From contig NZ_FOFA01000002.1 of the NCBI RefSeq assembly GCF_900110855.1, positions 496,001-560,000 of the forward strand: 64,000 bases of DNA. Reading direction: 5' to 3'. Positions 22,699 to 33,669 of the stretch are shown piece by piece. Numbering within the stretch: the first letter of the stretch is position 1; each line of letters begins with the position of its first letter. The notes beneath the pieces were generated by a model that saw nothing but the letters and a program-made list of their open reading frames with translations, was not told the DNA's origin and searched no databases. This DNA is from Microlunatus flavus. GTDB lineage: Bacteria; Actinomycetota; Actinomycetes; Propionibacteriales; Propionibacteriaceae. The translations under genes were made by a program, and so were the position numbers.

Positions 22699-22745
22699 GG
22701 TAGGTTGCCGCGCTCTTCTCGCCCGATCGGGCGCGGCAACCTACC
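22699..22745. repeat. 15-bp perfect inverted repeat between convergent holA and rpsT
   Basis: GGTAGGTTGCCGCGC (22699-22713) and its exact complement at 22731-22745, with a 17-base loop. No T-run on either side. Probably a bidirectional terminator hairpin for holA, but the A/T-containing arms differ from the very GC-rich terminators elsewhere here. Just before it the sequence GGCGGCCCTCAACC is tandemly duplicated (22659-22687 region). Confidence 0.6.
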
Positions 22746-22816
22746 GCTCGCAGAGTTGGACGCCGCAGATCTGGCGCGGCCAGCGGCCGCTCGACGGGCC
22801 GCGAGCGCACGCACGA

Positions 22817-22847
22817 CGTCCCGGCCACCCAACGGGTGACCGGGACG
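22817..22847 (-). terminator. rpsT terminator hairpin
   Basis: Arms 22817-22830 and 22834-22847 pair over 14 bp around a 3-base loop. The single imperfect position is C/A on the plus strand but a G-U wobble in minus-strand RNA, so the hairpin is better formed in the rpsT transcript. It starts 28 bases beyond the rpsT stop. No U-run follows. Confidence 0.7.
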
Positions 22848-22874
22848 ACGGTGGAGCTGTGGAGCGCGAGGCGC

Positions 22875-23138
22875 TCAGACCAGGCTACTGGCCTTGGAGG
22901 CGATGGCCGACTTGCGGTTCGCGGCCTGGTTGGCGTGGATCACGCCCTTGGAGACGGCCTTGTCCAGCGCGCGGTTGGCGGCGCGGGCGGCCGTGGTCGC
23001 CTTCTCGACGTCGCCGGACTCGGCGGCCTCGCGGAAGCGACGGACGTGGGTGCGCAGGGCGGACTTGACGGCCTTGTTCTTCTGGCGCGCCTTCTCGTTC
23101 GTCTTGATGCGCTTGATCTGGGACTTGATGTTGGCCAC
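22875..23138 (-). CDS. rpsT: 30S ribosomal protein S20
   Basis: 87-residue basic, all-helical small-subunit protein. The chosen GTG (23138) gives the canonical N-terminus [11 protein letters not shown], followed by [17 protein letters not shown] and the conserved [15 protein letters not shown]. The frame stays open to 23207 but that extension is not conserved. It is divergent from lepA, the classic bacterial arrangement, and is followed by a clear hairpin. Confidence 0.97.
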   Translation of the reverse strand: MANIKSQIKRIKTNEKARQKNKAVKSALRTHVRRFREAAESGDVEKATTAARAANRALDKAVSKGVIHANQAANRKSAIASKASSLV

Positions 23139-23317
23139 GGGGCGACTGATCCTTGCGGGTGCGGAGCGGTGAGCTGGCAGAAGTCTGCGCGCCTGGCTCG
23201 CAGGCACGATCTGTCAGACTACCAGCGCGCCCCCGACCTGCTCAACCTCGCCGGTTCCCGGGTCCGGCGGCCGCGGCTTCGCGCGGCGGGGGAGTGGGTC
23301 GTCCGTGGAATGATTCC

Positions 23318-25174
<1,857 letters not shown>

Positions 25175-25193
25175 GCACGTCGGGGGTGGGCGC

Positions 25194-25931
25194 GTGAGCG
25201 CCGAGGCGGAGGCGCGGCACCGCCGCATCGAGGCGCTGCTCGCGCGGCCGTCGAGCTCGGGCAGCCGCCGCCTGCTCGTCTCCGCCGGGGCGGGGCTGGT
25301 GGTCGCCGTGGTCCTCGGGGTCGTCGGGCTGCCGCGCTACGGCGTGCTCGCCGGGCTGATGTGCGTGGCCGGCGTGTACGTCGTGTGGACCTACCTCGCG
25401 CTGCGGAGGTTCCGGGGGCAGGGCACCCGTGCGCACGCCTCCCGGGAGGACCCGCGCTCGGGGCTGCGCCAGGTCGGGGCCACGGTCGTCATCCTCGGCA
25501 ACCTGGCGGCCGTGGTGATCATGCTCGTGCTCGACCGCGGGCACCACGGCGACCTCGACGCCGGGCTGGCCCTGGGCAGCGTGGTGCTGTCGTGGTTCCT
25601 GCTGCACACGCTCTACGTCCCGCACTACGCGCGGCTCTACTACGCGCGCCCGTCGGACGACCACCACGGCGAGCTGCTGACCGAGCCCGCGACCGGGCGC
25701 CAGGTGCACGTGGCGGGCGGCATCGACTTCAACGCCCCGGGCTACTGGCCCGCGTACGCCGACTTCACCTACTTCGCCTTCAACCTGGGCATGACCTTCC
25801 AGGTCAGCGATACATCGGTCTCCAGCCCGGCGATCCGGCGGCTCGTGCTCGGCCACTGCCTGCTGTCGTACTTCTTCGCCACCGCCATCACCGCGACGGT
25901 GGTCAACCTGGTCGTGGGCCTCGTCAGCTGA
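25194..25931 (+). CDS. DUF1345 membrane protein
   Basis: 245 residues with five hydrophobic segments. The DUF1345 signature is strong: FLLHTLYVPHYARLYYA, a GIDFNAPGYWPAYADFTYFA block and LGMTFQVSDTSV. Family function is unknown. GTG 25194 follows the lepA stop by 19 bases. An inverted repeat (25950-25998) beyond the stop is probably its terminator. Confidence 0.85.
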   Translation: MSAEAEARHRRIEALLARPSSSGSRRLLVSAGAGLVVAVVLGVVGLPRYGVLAGLMCVAGVYVVWTYLALRRFRGQGTRAHASREDPRSGLRQVGATVVILGNLAAVVIMLVLDRGHHGDLDAGLALGSVVLSWFLLHTLYVPHYARLYYARPSDDHHGELLTEPATGRQVHVAGGIDFNAPGYWPAYADFTYFAFNLGMTFQVSDTSVSSPAIRRLVLGHCLLSYFFATAITATVVNLVVGLVS

Positions 25932-25949
25932 CCGCGGCCGCGGCACGAC

Positions 25950-25998
25950 CGCTGAGGGACGACCACCCCTCGGCGCGATCGGCTGTCGTTCCTCAGCG
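25950..25998. terminator. likely bidirectional terminator, DUF1345 / ABC permease
   Basis: CGCTGAGGGACGAC (25950-25963) and GTCGTTCCTCAGCG (25985-25998) pair over 14 bp with one G-T position, loop 21 bases. It lies between convergent genes. No U-run. Confidence 0.55.
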
Positions 25999-26044
25999 TT
26001 TCGCGGGGAAGGGTGTTGCGGGCGAGGCTCGCGCGGAGACGGGC

Positions 26045-26893
26045 TCAGTCGATGCCGGAACGTTCCACGCCCTGCACGAGCTGGCGCTGCAGGACGACGA
26101 AGACGACGAGCACCGGCAGGATCGCGACGGCCGAGCCCATGAACACCTGCGCGACGTCGACGCGCTGGGAGGACGTGTACGCGCTCAGCGCCACCTGGAC
26201 GGTGCGGTAGGCCGGGTCCTGGCCGATGAGCAGCGGCCACAGGAACGAGTTCCAGGCGTTGAGGAAGGTGATCACGCCGACCGCCGAGCAGATGCCCCAG
26301 GCGTTCGGCAGCACGACGCGGGTGAACGTCCGCCAGCGGCCCGCCCCGTCGATCGCGGCCGCCTCCTCGAGCTCGAGGGGGAAGCCCGCGAAGAACTGCC
26401 GGAAGAGGAAGGTCGCGAAGGCCGAGAACAGCACCGGCACGACCAGGCCGCGCAGGCTGGAGATCCAGCCGAGGCTCGACACCATGACGAACGTCGGCAC
26501 GAACGTGACCGTCGTCGGCACCATCAGCGTCAGCACGGTCAGGCCCAGCACCAGCCGGCTGGCCCGTGACGGGACGCGGGCGAGGCCGTAGCCGGCCATC
26601 GCGGAGATGGCCACGGTGAGCACGGTCTGCAGCACCGAGACCACGGCGGAGTTGAGCAGGCTGCGGGCGAACCGCACGTTCTGGTCGGCGAAGAGCCGGC
26701 GCAGGTTGTCCAGCGACGGGTGGGCGGGCCACCAGACCCAGGACGCGGAGGCGAGCTCCGCCGGCGTGGCCAGCGCGTTGCGCACGACCACGTAGAAGGG
26801 CAGCAGGAACACCAGCGCGAGCACGAGGAGCAGCAGGTGGCGGGCGACCTCGGGGCCGCGCCGAACGGGCCCGCGACAGGCGAGGCTGCTCAC
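26045..26893 (-). CDS. carbohydrate ABC transporter permease, MalG type
   Basis: 282 residues, six membrane helices, CUT1-family inner-membrane permease. The EAA loop that contacts the ATPase is LELEEAAAIDGAGRWRTFTR, followed by VVLPNAWG; the C-terminus ends VVLQRQLVQGVERSGID, typical of MalG-like subunits. GTG 26893 overlaps the stop of the first permease as GTGA. Third gene of a binding protein-permease-permease operon with no ATPase gene, so a shared MsiK-type ATPase encoded elsewhere is likely. Confidence 0.9.
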   Translation of the reverse strand: MSSLACRGPVRRGPEVARHLLLLVLALVFLLPFYVVVRNALATPAELASASWVWWPAHPSLDNLRRLFADQNVRFARSLLNSAVVSVLQTVLTVAISAMAGYGLARVPSRASRLVLGLTVLTLMVPTTVTFVPTFVMVSSLGWISSLRGLVVPVLFSAFATFLFRQFFAGFPLELEEAAAIDGAGRWRTFTRVVLPNAWGICSAVGVITFLNAWNSFLWPLLIGQDPAYRTVQVALSAYTSSQRVDVAQVFMGSAVAILPVLVVFVVLQRQLVQGVERSGID

Positions 26894-27852
26894 GCGTCGT
26901 CCTTGCGGCCGCGCAGCGCCCGGAGCTGGCCGAGGCCGAGCAGCGCGACGACGATCGTGAGGATCACGGTGCCGGCGCTGCCGACGCCGAGGTCCTGGGT
27001 GCCCTGCCCGAGCGAGACGAGGTAGAGGTAGACCAGCGGCGGACGGGCGTACGGCGGGTAGGTCCCGACCTGGACCAGGGTGTTGTAGAACTCGTCGAAC
27101 GCCTGGAACGCCCCCACGGTCAGCAGCAGGAGCACCGCGACGGAGGTGGCCCGCAGCTGGGGCAGCGTGATCCAGCGGACGACGCGCCACCCGGTCGCGC
27201 CGTCGAGCGCGGCCGCCTCGTACGTGTCGGTCGGAATGCGCTGCAGCCCGGCCAGGAACAGCACCATGTAGAAGCCGGCCTGCAGCCACAGCCGCAGGGT
27301 GACCAGGACGACCCAGTAGAGGTAGTGCTCGCCGCTGAGCCAGCCCACGGGCTCGAGCCCGACCGCGCGCAGCGCGGAGTTGACGAGCCCGAACCGCGCA
27401 CCGTTGAAGATCGACAGGCGCCAGACCAGGGCGGCGACGACGTACGAGCAGGCGGTCGGCAGGAAGAAGGCCGAGCGGAAGAACGCCTGCGCGAACCGTG
27501 CCCGCGCGACCAGCAGCGCCAGGCCCAGCGACAGCGCGAACGTCGTCGGCACGATCAGCACGGCGAACCCGACGAAGGTCGCCATGCTGACGAGAAAGGG
27601 GCGGCTGCCCAGCAGGTAGGCGTAGTTGCCGAGGCCGACGAACCGGGTCGGCGTCACCGTGTTGCGGGCGTCGAAGAACGACAGGTAGACGCTCCACAGC
27701 ACCGGGACGTAGACGAAGACCAGCAGCCCGGCGACGAAGGGCCCGACGAAGACCCAGAACCAGAGCCGGTCGGACCGGCGCCGGACGGCGGAGCGAGGTC
27801 GGTCGGCCCGACCGGGCGGGGCGAGTCCCGGGGTCGGTGCGGCGACGGCCAC
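26890..27852 (-). CDS. carbohydrate ABC transporter permease, MalF type
   Basis: 320 residues with a cytoplasmic Arg-rich start and six membrane helices. EAA loop: TYEAAALDGATGWRVVRW followed by ITLPQL. The FVGLGNYAYLL segment is the conserved CUT1 periplasmic/first-loop feature. GTG 27852 lies 5 bases after the binding-protein stop. Partner of the MalG-type permease with which it overlaps. The substrate is unknown; CUT1 systems take up di- and oligosaccharides. Confidence 0.9.
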   Translation of the reverse strand: MAVAAPTPGLAPPGRADRPRSAVRRRSDRLWFWVFVGPFVAGLLVFVYVPVLWSVYLSFFDARNTVTPTRFVGLGNYAYLLGSRPFLVSMATFVGFAVLIVPTTFALSLGLALLVARARFAQAFFRSAFFLPTACSYVVAALVWRLSIFNGARFGLVNSALRAVGLEPVGWLSGEHYLYWVVLVTLRLWLQAGFYMVLFLAGLQRIPTDTYEAAALDGATGWRVVRWITLPQLRATSVAVLLLLTVGAFQAFDEFYNTLVQVGTYPPYARPPLVYLYLVSLGQGTQDLGVGSAGTVILTIVVALLGLGQLRALRGRKDDA

Positions 27853-27857
27853 GACGG

Positions 27858-29186
27858 CTAGCTCTTGGCCCGGGCGATCTCGGTCTTGGCCGTGGCCGCG
27901 ACCTGGGCGATCTCGGTCTTCGGGTCCGCGTTCTTGGTGATCACGCGGGTGAGGGCCGCGGTCAGGGCGTTCGACGTCGCGGGCGTCCACAGCTTGCTCG
28001 GCGCGTGGCCGAGCTGGTCCACGAACTTCGCCGCCTCGGCACCCGGACCGGTCGCGATCTTGGTCGCCTGCGGGACCAGCGACGGCTTGGCCGGGATGTG
28101 GGTGCCGTAGGAGTTCGAGAAGTCGACCTGGTCAGCCTCCTGGTCGACCCACAGCCACTTCACGAACGCCTTCGCCGCGTCGGGGTCCTTGCCCTTGGCG
28201 GTGACGATCGAGCCGTACGAGCCGAAGGGCACGGCCGGGCGCCCGTTCGCGCCGATCGCGGGGAAGGGCAGCACGCCGAAGTCGTCGCCGAGCGCCTTCT
28301 GCACGTCGGGCAGGGTCCACAGCCCGGTCCACTGCATCGCCGTCTCGCCGTTGGTGAGCGGGCCCGCGTCGAACCAGTCGGCCGAGGCGCTCTTGACCAG
28401 GGCGCCCGAGGTCGCGAGGTCGCGGTAGGCCGCGAAGGCCGCGTAGCCGTCGGCGTCGTCGAAGCCGATGCCGGTCTGGTCGGCGTTCAGCTGCTCCTTG
28501 CCGGCCGCCCAGACGAGCATCGAGGCGAGCACAGCGACGCCGCTGTCGTTGCCGGCGAAGAAGCCGCCCATGTCCTTCGTCGTCACCGCCTTGGCCGCCG
28601 CGACCAGGTCGGCGAACGTCTGCGGCGGCGCCACGCCGGCCTTCTCCAGCACCGACCTGCGGTAGAACACCATCTGCATGTCGACGGTCTGCGGGACCGC
28701 GTAGACCTTGCCCTCCCACGTCATCGCGTCGAGCACCGGCTTGGAGAACTGGCTCGCGGCGTCGCCCAGGACCTCGGTGAGGTCGAGGACCTGGCCGGCC
28801 CGGATCATGTCGAGCGTGGGGCCGTTGCCGTACTCGAAGACGTCGGGCACGTCGGCGGTCAGCAGCGCCGCCGAGGCGAGCTTGTCGTAGTCGCCCGGGT
28901 TCCAGCGCACGGACACGCTCGCCTGGTCGTACGCGGCCGCGTACCGCTTGACCGCGTCCTCGACCCCGTCCTCGCCGTACTCGTGGTACCACTGCGACAG
29001 CGCCGGCTTGGGGCCGCCCGACGACCCGCCGGACGCGCTCGAGGAGCTGTCGGCCGAGGGACGGCCGGTGTTGCTGCCGCAACCGGCCAGGCCGGCCGAG
29101 CCGAGGCCGGCGACGAGGGCGGAGGCGCCCAGACCCGACAGGAACCGGCGGCGGGGGAGGCCGCGCGGAGCAGACGGAATACCCAT
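27858..29186 (-). CDS. sugar ABC transporter substrate-binding lipoprotein
   Basis: 442 residues, family 1 extracellular solute-binding protein. The signal has a twin-arginine start (LPRRRFLSGLG) and a lipobox L-A-G-C, so it may be exported folded through Tat and then lipidated. A Ser/Gly linker follows. The binding domain shows VPDVFEYGNGPTLDMIRAGQ, NGETAMQWTGLWTLP and the C-terminal KAFVKWLWVDQE. ATG 29186 keeps the RR motif near the N-terminus; an upstream in-frame start at 29210 would add eight residues. First gene of the importer operon. Confidence 0.9.
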   Translation of the reverse strand: MGIPSAPRGLPRRRFLSGLGASALVAGLGSAGLAGCGSNTGRPSADSSSSASGGSSGGPKPALSQWYHEYGEDGVEDAVKRYAAAYDQASVSVRWNPGDYDKLASAALLTADVPDVFEYGNGPTLDMIRAGQVLDLTEVLGDAASQFSKPVLDAMTWEGKVYAVPQTVDMQMVFYRRSVLEKAGVAPPQTFADLVAAAKAVTTKDMGGFFAGNDSGVAVLASMLVWAAGKEQLNADQTGIGFDDADGYAAFAAYRDLATSGALVKSASADWFDAGPLTNGETAMQWTGLWTLPDVQKALGDDFGVLPFPAIGANGRPAVPFGSYGSIVTAKGKDPDAAKAFVKWLWVDQEADQVDFSNSYGTHIPAKPSLVPQATKIATGPGAEAAKFVDQLGHAPSKLWTPATSNALTAALTRVITKNADPKTEIAQVAATAKTEIARAKS

Positions 29187-29257
29187 GAGCCGGACTCTAG
29201 TTGGGGTCACTGACGATCCCGGGCGGCGGACCCGGGAACCACGGACGGAGATCTGGG

Positions 29258-30163
29258 ATGCGCGCAGTCACCTACAGCGAGCTCGGCGGGCCCGAGGTCC
29301 TCGAGGTCGCGGACGTGCCCGAGCCGCACGCCGGTCCGGGCCAGGTCCGCATCAAGGTCGCGGCGGCGAGCGTCAACCCCGTCGACTGGAAGACCTTCCG
29401 CGGGCTGATGCCCGGTGCCCAGGCGCCCGCCGGACCGACGGTCCTCGGCTGGGACGCCTCCGGCGTGGTCGACGAGGTGGGCGAGGGCGTGACCGGCGTC
29501 GCGGTCGGCGACGACGTCTTCGGCTTCGGCCGCGGGACCCAGGCCGAGCGCACGGTGCTCACCGCCTGGGCGCCGAAGCCCGCGTCGCTGGACTGGAGCG
29601 TCGCCGCGGCGGCCCCGAGCGCGCTGGAGACGAGCGAACGGGTCCTGCGGCTGCTCGACCTGCAGCCCGGCCAGACCCTGTTCGTGGCCGGCGGCGCCGG
29701 TGGTGTCGGTGCGGTCCTCGTGCAGATGGCCGTCGCGGCCGGGGTGACGGTGGTCGCCTCGGCGTCCGCCGACAACCAGGGCTACCTGGCGGAGATCGGC
29801 GCCGTCGGGGTGCCGTACGGGGAGGGCCTGGTCGACCGGGTGCGGGCCGCCGCCCCGGACGGGGTGGACGCGGTGGCCGACGTCGCGGGCAAGACCCCCG
29901 CCGCCGACCTGTTCGCGCTCGCGCCCAGCCGCGACAAGGTCCTCTCGATCGCCAACTTCGACCTCGCCGCCGAGGGCGGTCGGGTGACGGGTGGTTCCGA
30001 GAGCGAGCGGCGGCCCACCGAGGCCCTCGCACAAGGCGTCGAGCTGCTCCGCGAGAGCAAGGTCGTGATCAAGGTCCAGACCTTCCCGCTCGAGCGGGCG
30101 CGCGAGGCCTACGAGACGAGCCTGTCGGGTCACGTGCGCGGCAAGCTGGTGCTGCTGCCGTGA
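29258..30163 (+). CDS. NADP-dependent zinc-free oxidoreductase, quinone oxidoreductase family
   Basis: 301-residue MDR-superfamily enzyme related to quinone reductases. N-terminal GroES-like domain begins MRAVTYSELGGPEVLEVADV and contains the VNPVDWKTFRG and GWDASGVVDEVG patterns. The Rossmann domain has FVAGGAGGVGAVLVQMA. No structural zinc cysteines. ATG 29258; the in-frame ATG 29201 overlaps the promoter region of the divergent binding-protein gene. The same-strand hemW gene starts 21 bases after it. Physiological substrate unknown. Confidence 0.85.
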   Translation: MRAVTYSELGGPEVLEVADVPEPHAGPGQVRIKVAAASVNPVDWKTFRGLMPGAQAPAGPTVLGWDASGVVDEVGEGVTGVAVGDDVFGFGRGTQAERTVLTAWAPKPASLDWSVAAAAPSALETSERVLRLLDLQPGQTLFVAGGAGGVGAVLVQMAVAAGVTVVASASADNQGYLAEIGAVGVPYGEGLVDRVRAAAPDGVDAVADVAGKTPAADLFALAPSRDKVLSIANFDLAAEGGRVTGGSESERRPTEALAQGVELLRESKVVIKVQTFPLERAREAYETSLSGHVRGKLVLLP

Positions 30164-30184
30164 CGCCGCGACGGAGGCGCTGAG

Positions 30185-31402
30185 ATGCCGTCGACCCTGC
30201 CCGAGGGCGAGCCGGCACCCGCGGACGGCCGCCTCCCCGACGAGGCCGTCGCCACGGTCGGCCACCGGCCGCTCGGGATCTACCTGCACGTCCCGTTCTG
30301 CACGACGCGGTGCGGCTACTGCGACTTCAACACCTACACCGCCACCGAGCTCGGCACCGACCCCGGCGCGAGCCGCGCGGGCTACGTCGACCGGGCGATC
30401 GGCGAGCTCGACCTGGCCCGGAGGGTGCTCGGGCCGCACGCGCCGCCGGTGTCGACGGTGTTCGTCGGCGGCGGCACGCCGACGCTGCTGCCACCCGCGG
30501 ACCTGGGACGGTTCCTCGCCGCGGTGGAGGAGCGGTTCGGCCTGGCCGACGACGCCGAGGTGACGACGGAGTCCAACCCGGACTCGGTTGACGCCGCCGG
30601 GCTCGCGCAGCTGCGGGAGGCCGGCTTCACGCGCGTGTCCCTCGGGATGCAGTCGGCCGTGCCGCACGTGCTGGCCACCCTCGACCGCGTGCACACGCCC
30701 GGCCGGGCGCAGCGGGCGGTGGCGGACGCCTGGGCCGCCGGCTTCGACCACGTCAGCCTCGACCTCATCTACGGCACGCCGGGGGAGTCGCCGGACGACT
30801 GGTCGACCAGCCTCGACGCGGCCCTGGACGCCGGCCCCGACCACGTCAGTGCGTACGCGCTCATCGTCGAGGAGGGCACCCGGCTGGCCGTGCGCGTCCG
30901 CCGCGGCGAGCTGCCGATGCCCGACGACGACGCCCTCGCCGACGCCTACCTGGCCGCGGACGAGCGGCTCTCGGCGGCCGGGCTGAGCGCGTACGAGGTC
31001 AGCAACTGGGCCCGTGACGACGCCGCACGCTGCCGCCACAACCTCGCCTACTGGCGCGGTGACGACTGGTGGGGCGTCGGGCCCGGCGCCCACAGCCACG
31101 TCGGCGGCGTGCGCTGGTGGAACGTCAAGCACCCGGCCGCGTACGCCGCCCGGCTCGCGTCGGGCGCCTCGCCGGCCGCGGGTCGCGAGCTGCTCGACGC
31201 GGGTTCGCGACGAGTGGAGCGCGTCCTGCTCGAGCTGCGGCTCAGCGAGGGGCTGGACGTCGACGTGCTCACCCCGACCGAGCGGCGCCGGCTGCCCGAC
31301 CTCCGGGTCCGCGGGCTGCTCGAGCCCGTCGAGGACCGCGCCGTCCTCACCCGGGCCGGCCGCCTGCTGGCGGACGGCGTGGTCCGCGACCTCCTCGACT
31401 GA
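30185..31402 (+). CDS. hemW: HemW-type radical SAM heme chaperone
   Basis: 405-residue radical SAM protein. The 4Fe-4S ligands are in FCTTRCGYCDFNTYT (C-x3-C-x2-C), followed by GGGTPTLLPP and the SLGMQSAVPHVL region. The HemW-specific C-terminal motif CRHNLAYWRGDDWWGVGPGAHS is present, which separates it from coproporphyrinogen dehydrogenase HemN. In most bacteria HemW handles heme insertion rather than coproporphyrinogen oxidation. ATG 30185 has a GGAGG-type ribosome site. Confidence 0.9.
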   Translation: MPSTLPEGEPAPADGRLPDEAVATVGHRPLGIYLHVPFCTTRCGYCDFNTYTATELGTDPGASRAGYVDRAIGELDLARRVLGPHAPPVSTVFVGGGTPTLLPPADLGRFLAAVEERFGLADDAEVTTESNPDSVDAAGLAQLREAGFTRVSLGMQSAVPHVLATLDRVHTPGRAQRAVADAWAAGFDHVSLDLIYGTPGESPDDWSTSLDAALDAGPDHVSAYALIVEEGTRLAVRVRRGELPMPDDDALADAYLAADERLSAAGLSAYEVSNWARDDAARCRHNLAYWRGDDWWGVGPGAHSHVGGVRWWNVKHPAAYAARLASGASPAAGRELLDAGSRRVERVLLELRLSEGLDVDVLTPTERRRLPDLRVRGLLEPVEDRAVLTRAGRLLADGVVRDLLD

Positions 31403-31428
31403 CGGGGCACCGTTCCCAGGAGCGTCGA

Positions 31429-31450
31429 GGCGGGCACGTGCTCACCCGCC
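31429..31450 (+). terminator. possible hemW terminator
   Basis: GGCGGG (31429-31434) pairs with CCCGCC (31445-31450) over a 10-base loop, 27 bases after the hemW stop. Short stem, no U-run. Confidence 0.35.
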
Positions 31451-31469
31451 GCACCGGCCGATGCATGAC

Positions 31470-31475
31470 TAGGCT
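31470..31475 (+). promoter_or_regulatory. -10 box of CDF transporter gene
   Basis: TAGGCT, 8 bases before the GTG at 31484, implying a leaderless or nearly leaderless mRNA. Same TAGRCT form as at 9946 and 11156. Confidence 0.4.
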
Positions 31476-31483
31476 CATGGACC

Positions 31484-32506
31484 GTGCCTCCTGCGGAACC
31501 CACCACCGACCCCGGTGACCTGACGTCGCTGACGCCGGCGTCCTCGCGGCCCACGAAGGGCAAGGACGGCAAGGAGAGCAAGGGCGGCGAGAGCCTCTTC
31601 ACCGTCATCCTCGCCTTCACGGCCAACCTCGTGATCGCCGTGGCCAAGACGATCGCGGCGATGCTGACCGGGTCGGCGTCGATGCTCGCCGAGGCGGCGC
31701 ACTCCTGGGCCGACACCGGCAACGAGATCTTCCTGCTCATCGCCGAGCGGCGCTCCGGACGACGCCGCGACGAGGAGCACCCGCTCGGCTACGGCCGGGA
31801 GGCGTACGTCTGGTCGATGATCGCGGCGTTCGGCCTCTTCACCGCCGGCGCGGTCGTCTCGATCAGCCACGGCATCTCCGAGCTCCGCGACCCGGAGCCG
31901 GGTGGCGACTACCTGATCGCCTACATCGTGCTGGCGATCTCGTTCGTGCTCGAGGGGACGAGCTTCCTGCAGGCGCTGCGTCAGTCGCGCAAGGACGCCA
32001 AGGCCTTCGGCCGCACCACCCTCGGCTTCGTCCTCAACACGTCCAACCCCACGCTGCGCGCCGTCTTCGCGGAGGACTCGGCGGCCCTGGTCGGACTCCT
32101 CATCGCGGGCGCCGGCATCGTCCTGCACCAGGTCACCGGCTCGCCGGTCTACGACGCCCTGGGCTCGATCGGCGTCGGGCTGCTGCTCGGGGTGGTCGCG
32201 GTCATCCTCATCGACCGCAACCGGCGCTTCCTCGTCGGCGAGGCGGTGCCCGCCGACGCGCGGGCCCGCGTGCTCGCCTTCATCCTCGCCCAGCCCGAGG
32301 TCGAGCGGGTGACCTACCTGCACCTGGAGTTCGTCGGGCCGTCCCGGCTCTACCTCGTCGCCGCGGTCGACATCACCGGCGAGGCGACCGAGACGACCGT
32401 GGCCCACCGGCTGCGCGAGGTCGAGCGCGAGCTCGAGGTCGAGGACGTCGTCGAGGAGGCCGTCCTCACGCTCAGCACCCCCGAGGAACCCGCCCTCACG
32501 CTCTGA
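31484..32506 (+). CDS. cation diffusion facilitator family transporter
   Basis: 340-residue divalent-metal/proton antiporter with six membrane helices and a cytoplasmic C-terminal domain. Helix 2 carries MLAEAAHSWADTGNE, giving the H-x3-D metal ligands; helix 5 carries AVFAEDSAALVG with E-D in place of the more usual H/D pair, as in the ZnT9-like subgroup. The cytoplasmic domain runs ERVTYLHLEFVGPSRLYLVAAVD. GTG 31484. Metal specificity (Zn, Fe, Co or Mn) cannot be read from sequence. Confidence 0.88.
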   Translation: MPPAEPTTDPGDLTSLTPASSRPTKGKDGKESKGGESLFTVILAFTANLVIAVAKTIAAMLTGSASMLAEAAHSWADTGNEIFLLIAERRSGRRRDEEHPLGYGREAYVWSMIAAFGLFTAGAVVSISHGISELRDPEPGGDYLIAYIVLAISFVLEGTSFLQALRQSRKDAKAFGRTTLGFVLNTSNPTLRAVFAEDSAALVGLLIAGAGIVLHQVTGSPVYDALGSIGVGLLLGVVAVILIDRNRRFLVGEAVPADARARVLAFILAQPEVERVTYLHLEFVGPSRLYLVAAVDITGEATETTVAHRLREVERELEVEDVVEEAVLTLSTPEEPALTL

Positions 32507-32534
32507 GGGCGGACGGGGACGCGCCGAGGCGGGG

Positions 32535-33665
32535 TCAGCCGGTCACGATCTCCAGCGCCGCGTCGACGTCGTCGACGACGTGCACCGCGTCGGCCATCGC
32601 CGAGTCCCGGGCAAGGGCGGCCAGCAGCGGCCAGGCCGGCAGCGTGCGGGTCCAGTGCTCCACGCCGAGCAGCACCAGTGGCGCGGTCGCGAGGCCGCGG
32701 GTGGCGTAGTAGCGGTCGTTGGCCGCCTGGAACACCTCCTGCACGGTCCCCGAGGCGCCCGCCGCGAAGACGATGCCGCCGCCGCAGCGGTGCAGCAGGG
32801 TGTCCTCGCGCAGCGCGTTCGCGAAGTACTTGGCGATGGCGGTGCCGAAGACGTTCGTCGGCTCGTGGCCGTAGAACCACGTCGGGATGCTCAGGCTCAG
32901 CCCGGCCTGCCCGGCCTCGGCGCCCGGCCAGCGCCGTCGCACCGCGAAGGCCGCCTCGGCCCACGCGTCCACGTCGTCGCCGTAGTCGGCCGCCCCGGCC
33001 AGGTGGCCGAGAGCGGTGGGCAGGGCGTCGGGCCAGGGCGCCAGGTAGGCGCCGAGGTTCGCGGCCTCCATCGCCCCCGGTCCGCCGCCGGTCAGCACCA
33101 CCCGGCCCGCCCGGCCCAGCCCGAGTCCGAGCCGGGCGGCGGCCGCGTACGCGGGTTCGCCCCGCCGCAGCGCGTGCCCCCCCATCACGCCGACCACCCG
33201 CGCGACGTCGAGGGCGTCGGTCGCGTCGTCCAGGGCGCCGTCGACGCTGTGGTCGTGCAGCGTCGCGGCCAGGTCCGCGGTGAGGGTCTGGCCGCGCCGC
33301 GAGCGGCTCCACGCCCAGGTCGCCGCGTCGGGGCTCTGCGCGTACGGCGGCCGGTGCCCCGAGGCGTCCACGCCGTACAGCTCCTCGGGGGAGTAGAGCG
33401 CGGGCCGGTAGGGGTCGAAGGGCACGTCGGGCAGCGCCGGGAACAGCAGCGCCCCGCGCGAGCGGAGGCTGGCCGCGACGTCGACCGGTTCGGTGGCGAA
33501 GCGGCAGCCGAGGAAGACCGAGCCACGCACGTCGCGGTGCAGCAGCTCGTCGCTGCGGCCGGTCAGGTCCACCGAGGAGACGAACCAGTCGCGCAGGGCG
33601 CCGGGCCGGCCCGCCCGCGCGTCGAACGTGGCCAGGTCGTCGACCTCGACGGTGCGGCTGCTCAC
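32535..33665 (-). CDS. LOG-family / Rossmann nucleotide-binding protein
   Basis: 376 residues. The C-terminal two-thirds is a LOG/TIGR00730-like Rossmann domain with VVLTGGGPGAMEAANLG and the second motif FAAGASGTVQEVF, a variant of the P-G-G-x-G-T-x-x-E found in cytokinin-riboside phosphoribohydrolases; the leading Pro-Gly is lost, so activity is doubtful. The N-terminal 130 residues contain pentapeptide-like GSVFLGCRF and are not recognised. It begins with GTG 33665, 4 bases beyond the CHAT gene stop, so it is probably the last gene of the subtilase-CHAT transcript. Confidence 0.75.
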   Translation of the reverse strand: MSSRTVEVDDLATFDARAGRPGALRDWFVSSVDLTGRSDELLHRDVRGSVFLGCRFATEPVDVAASLRSRGALLFPALPDVPFDPYRPALYSPEELYGVDASGHRPPYAQSPDAATWAWSRSRRGQTLTADLAATLHDHSVDGALDDATDALDVARVVGVMGGHALRRGEPAYAAAARLGLGLGRAGRVVLTGGGPGAMEAANLGAYLAPWPDALPTALGHLAGAADYGDDVDAWAEAAFAVRRRWPGAEAGQAGLSLSIPTWFYGHEPTNVFGTAIAKYFANALREDTLLHRCGGGIVFAAGASGTVQEVFQAANDRYYATRGLATAPLVLLGVEHWTRTLPAWPLLAALARDSAMADAVHVVDDVDAALEIVTG

Positions 33666-33669
33666 CCCC

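Noticed and set aside
23307-23317. GGAATGATTCC palindrome just before lepA
   Set aside because: Eleven bases with short arms; consistent with chance and partly with a ribosome site.
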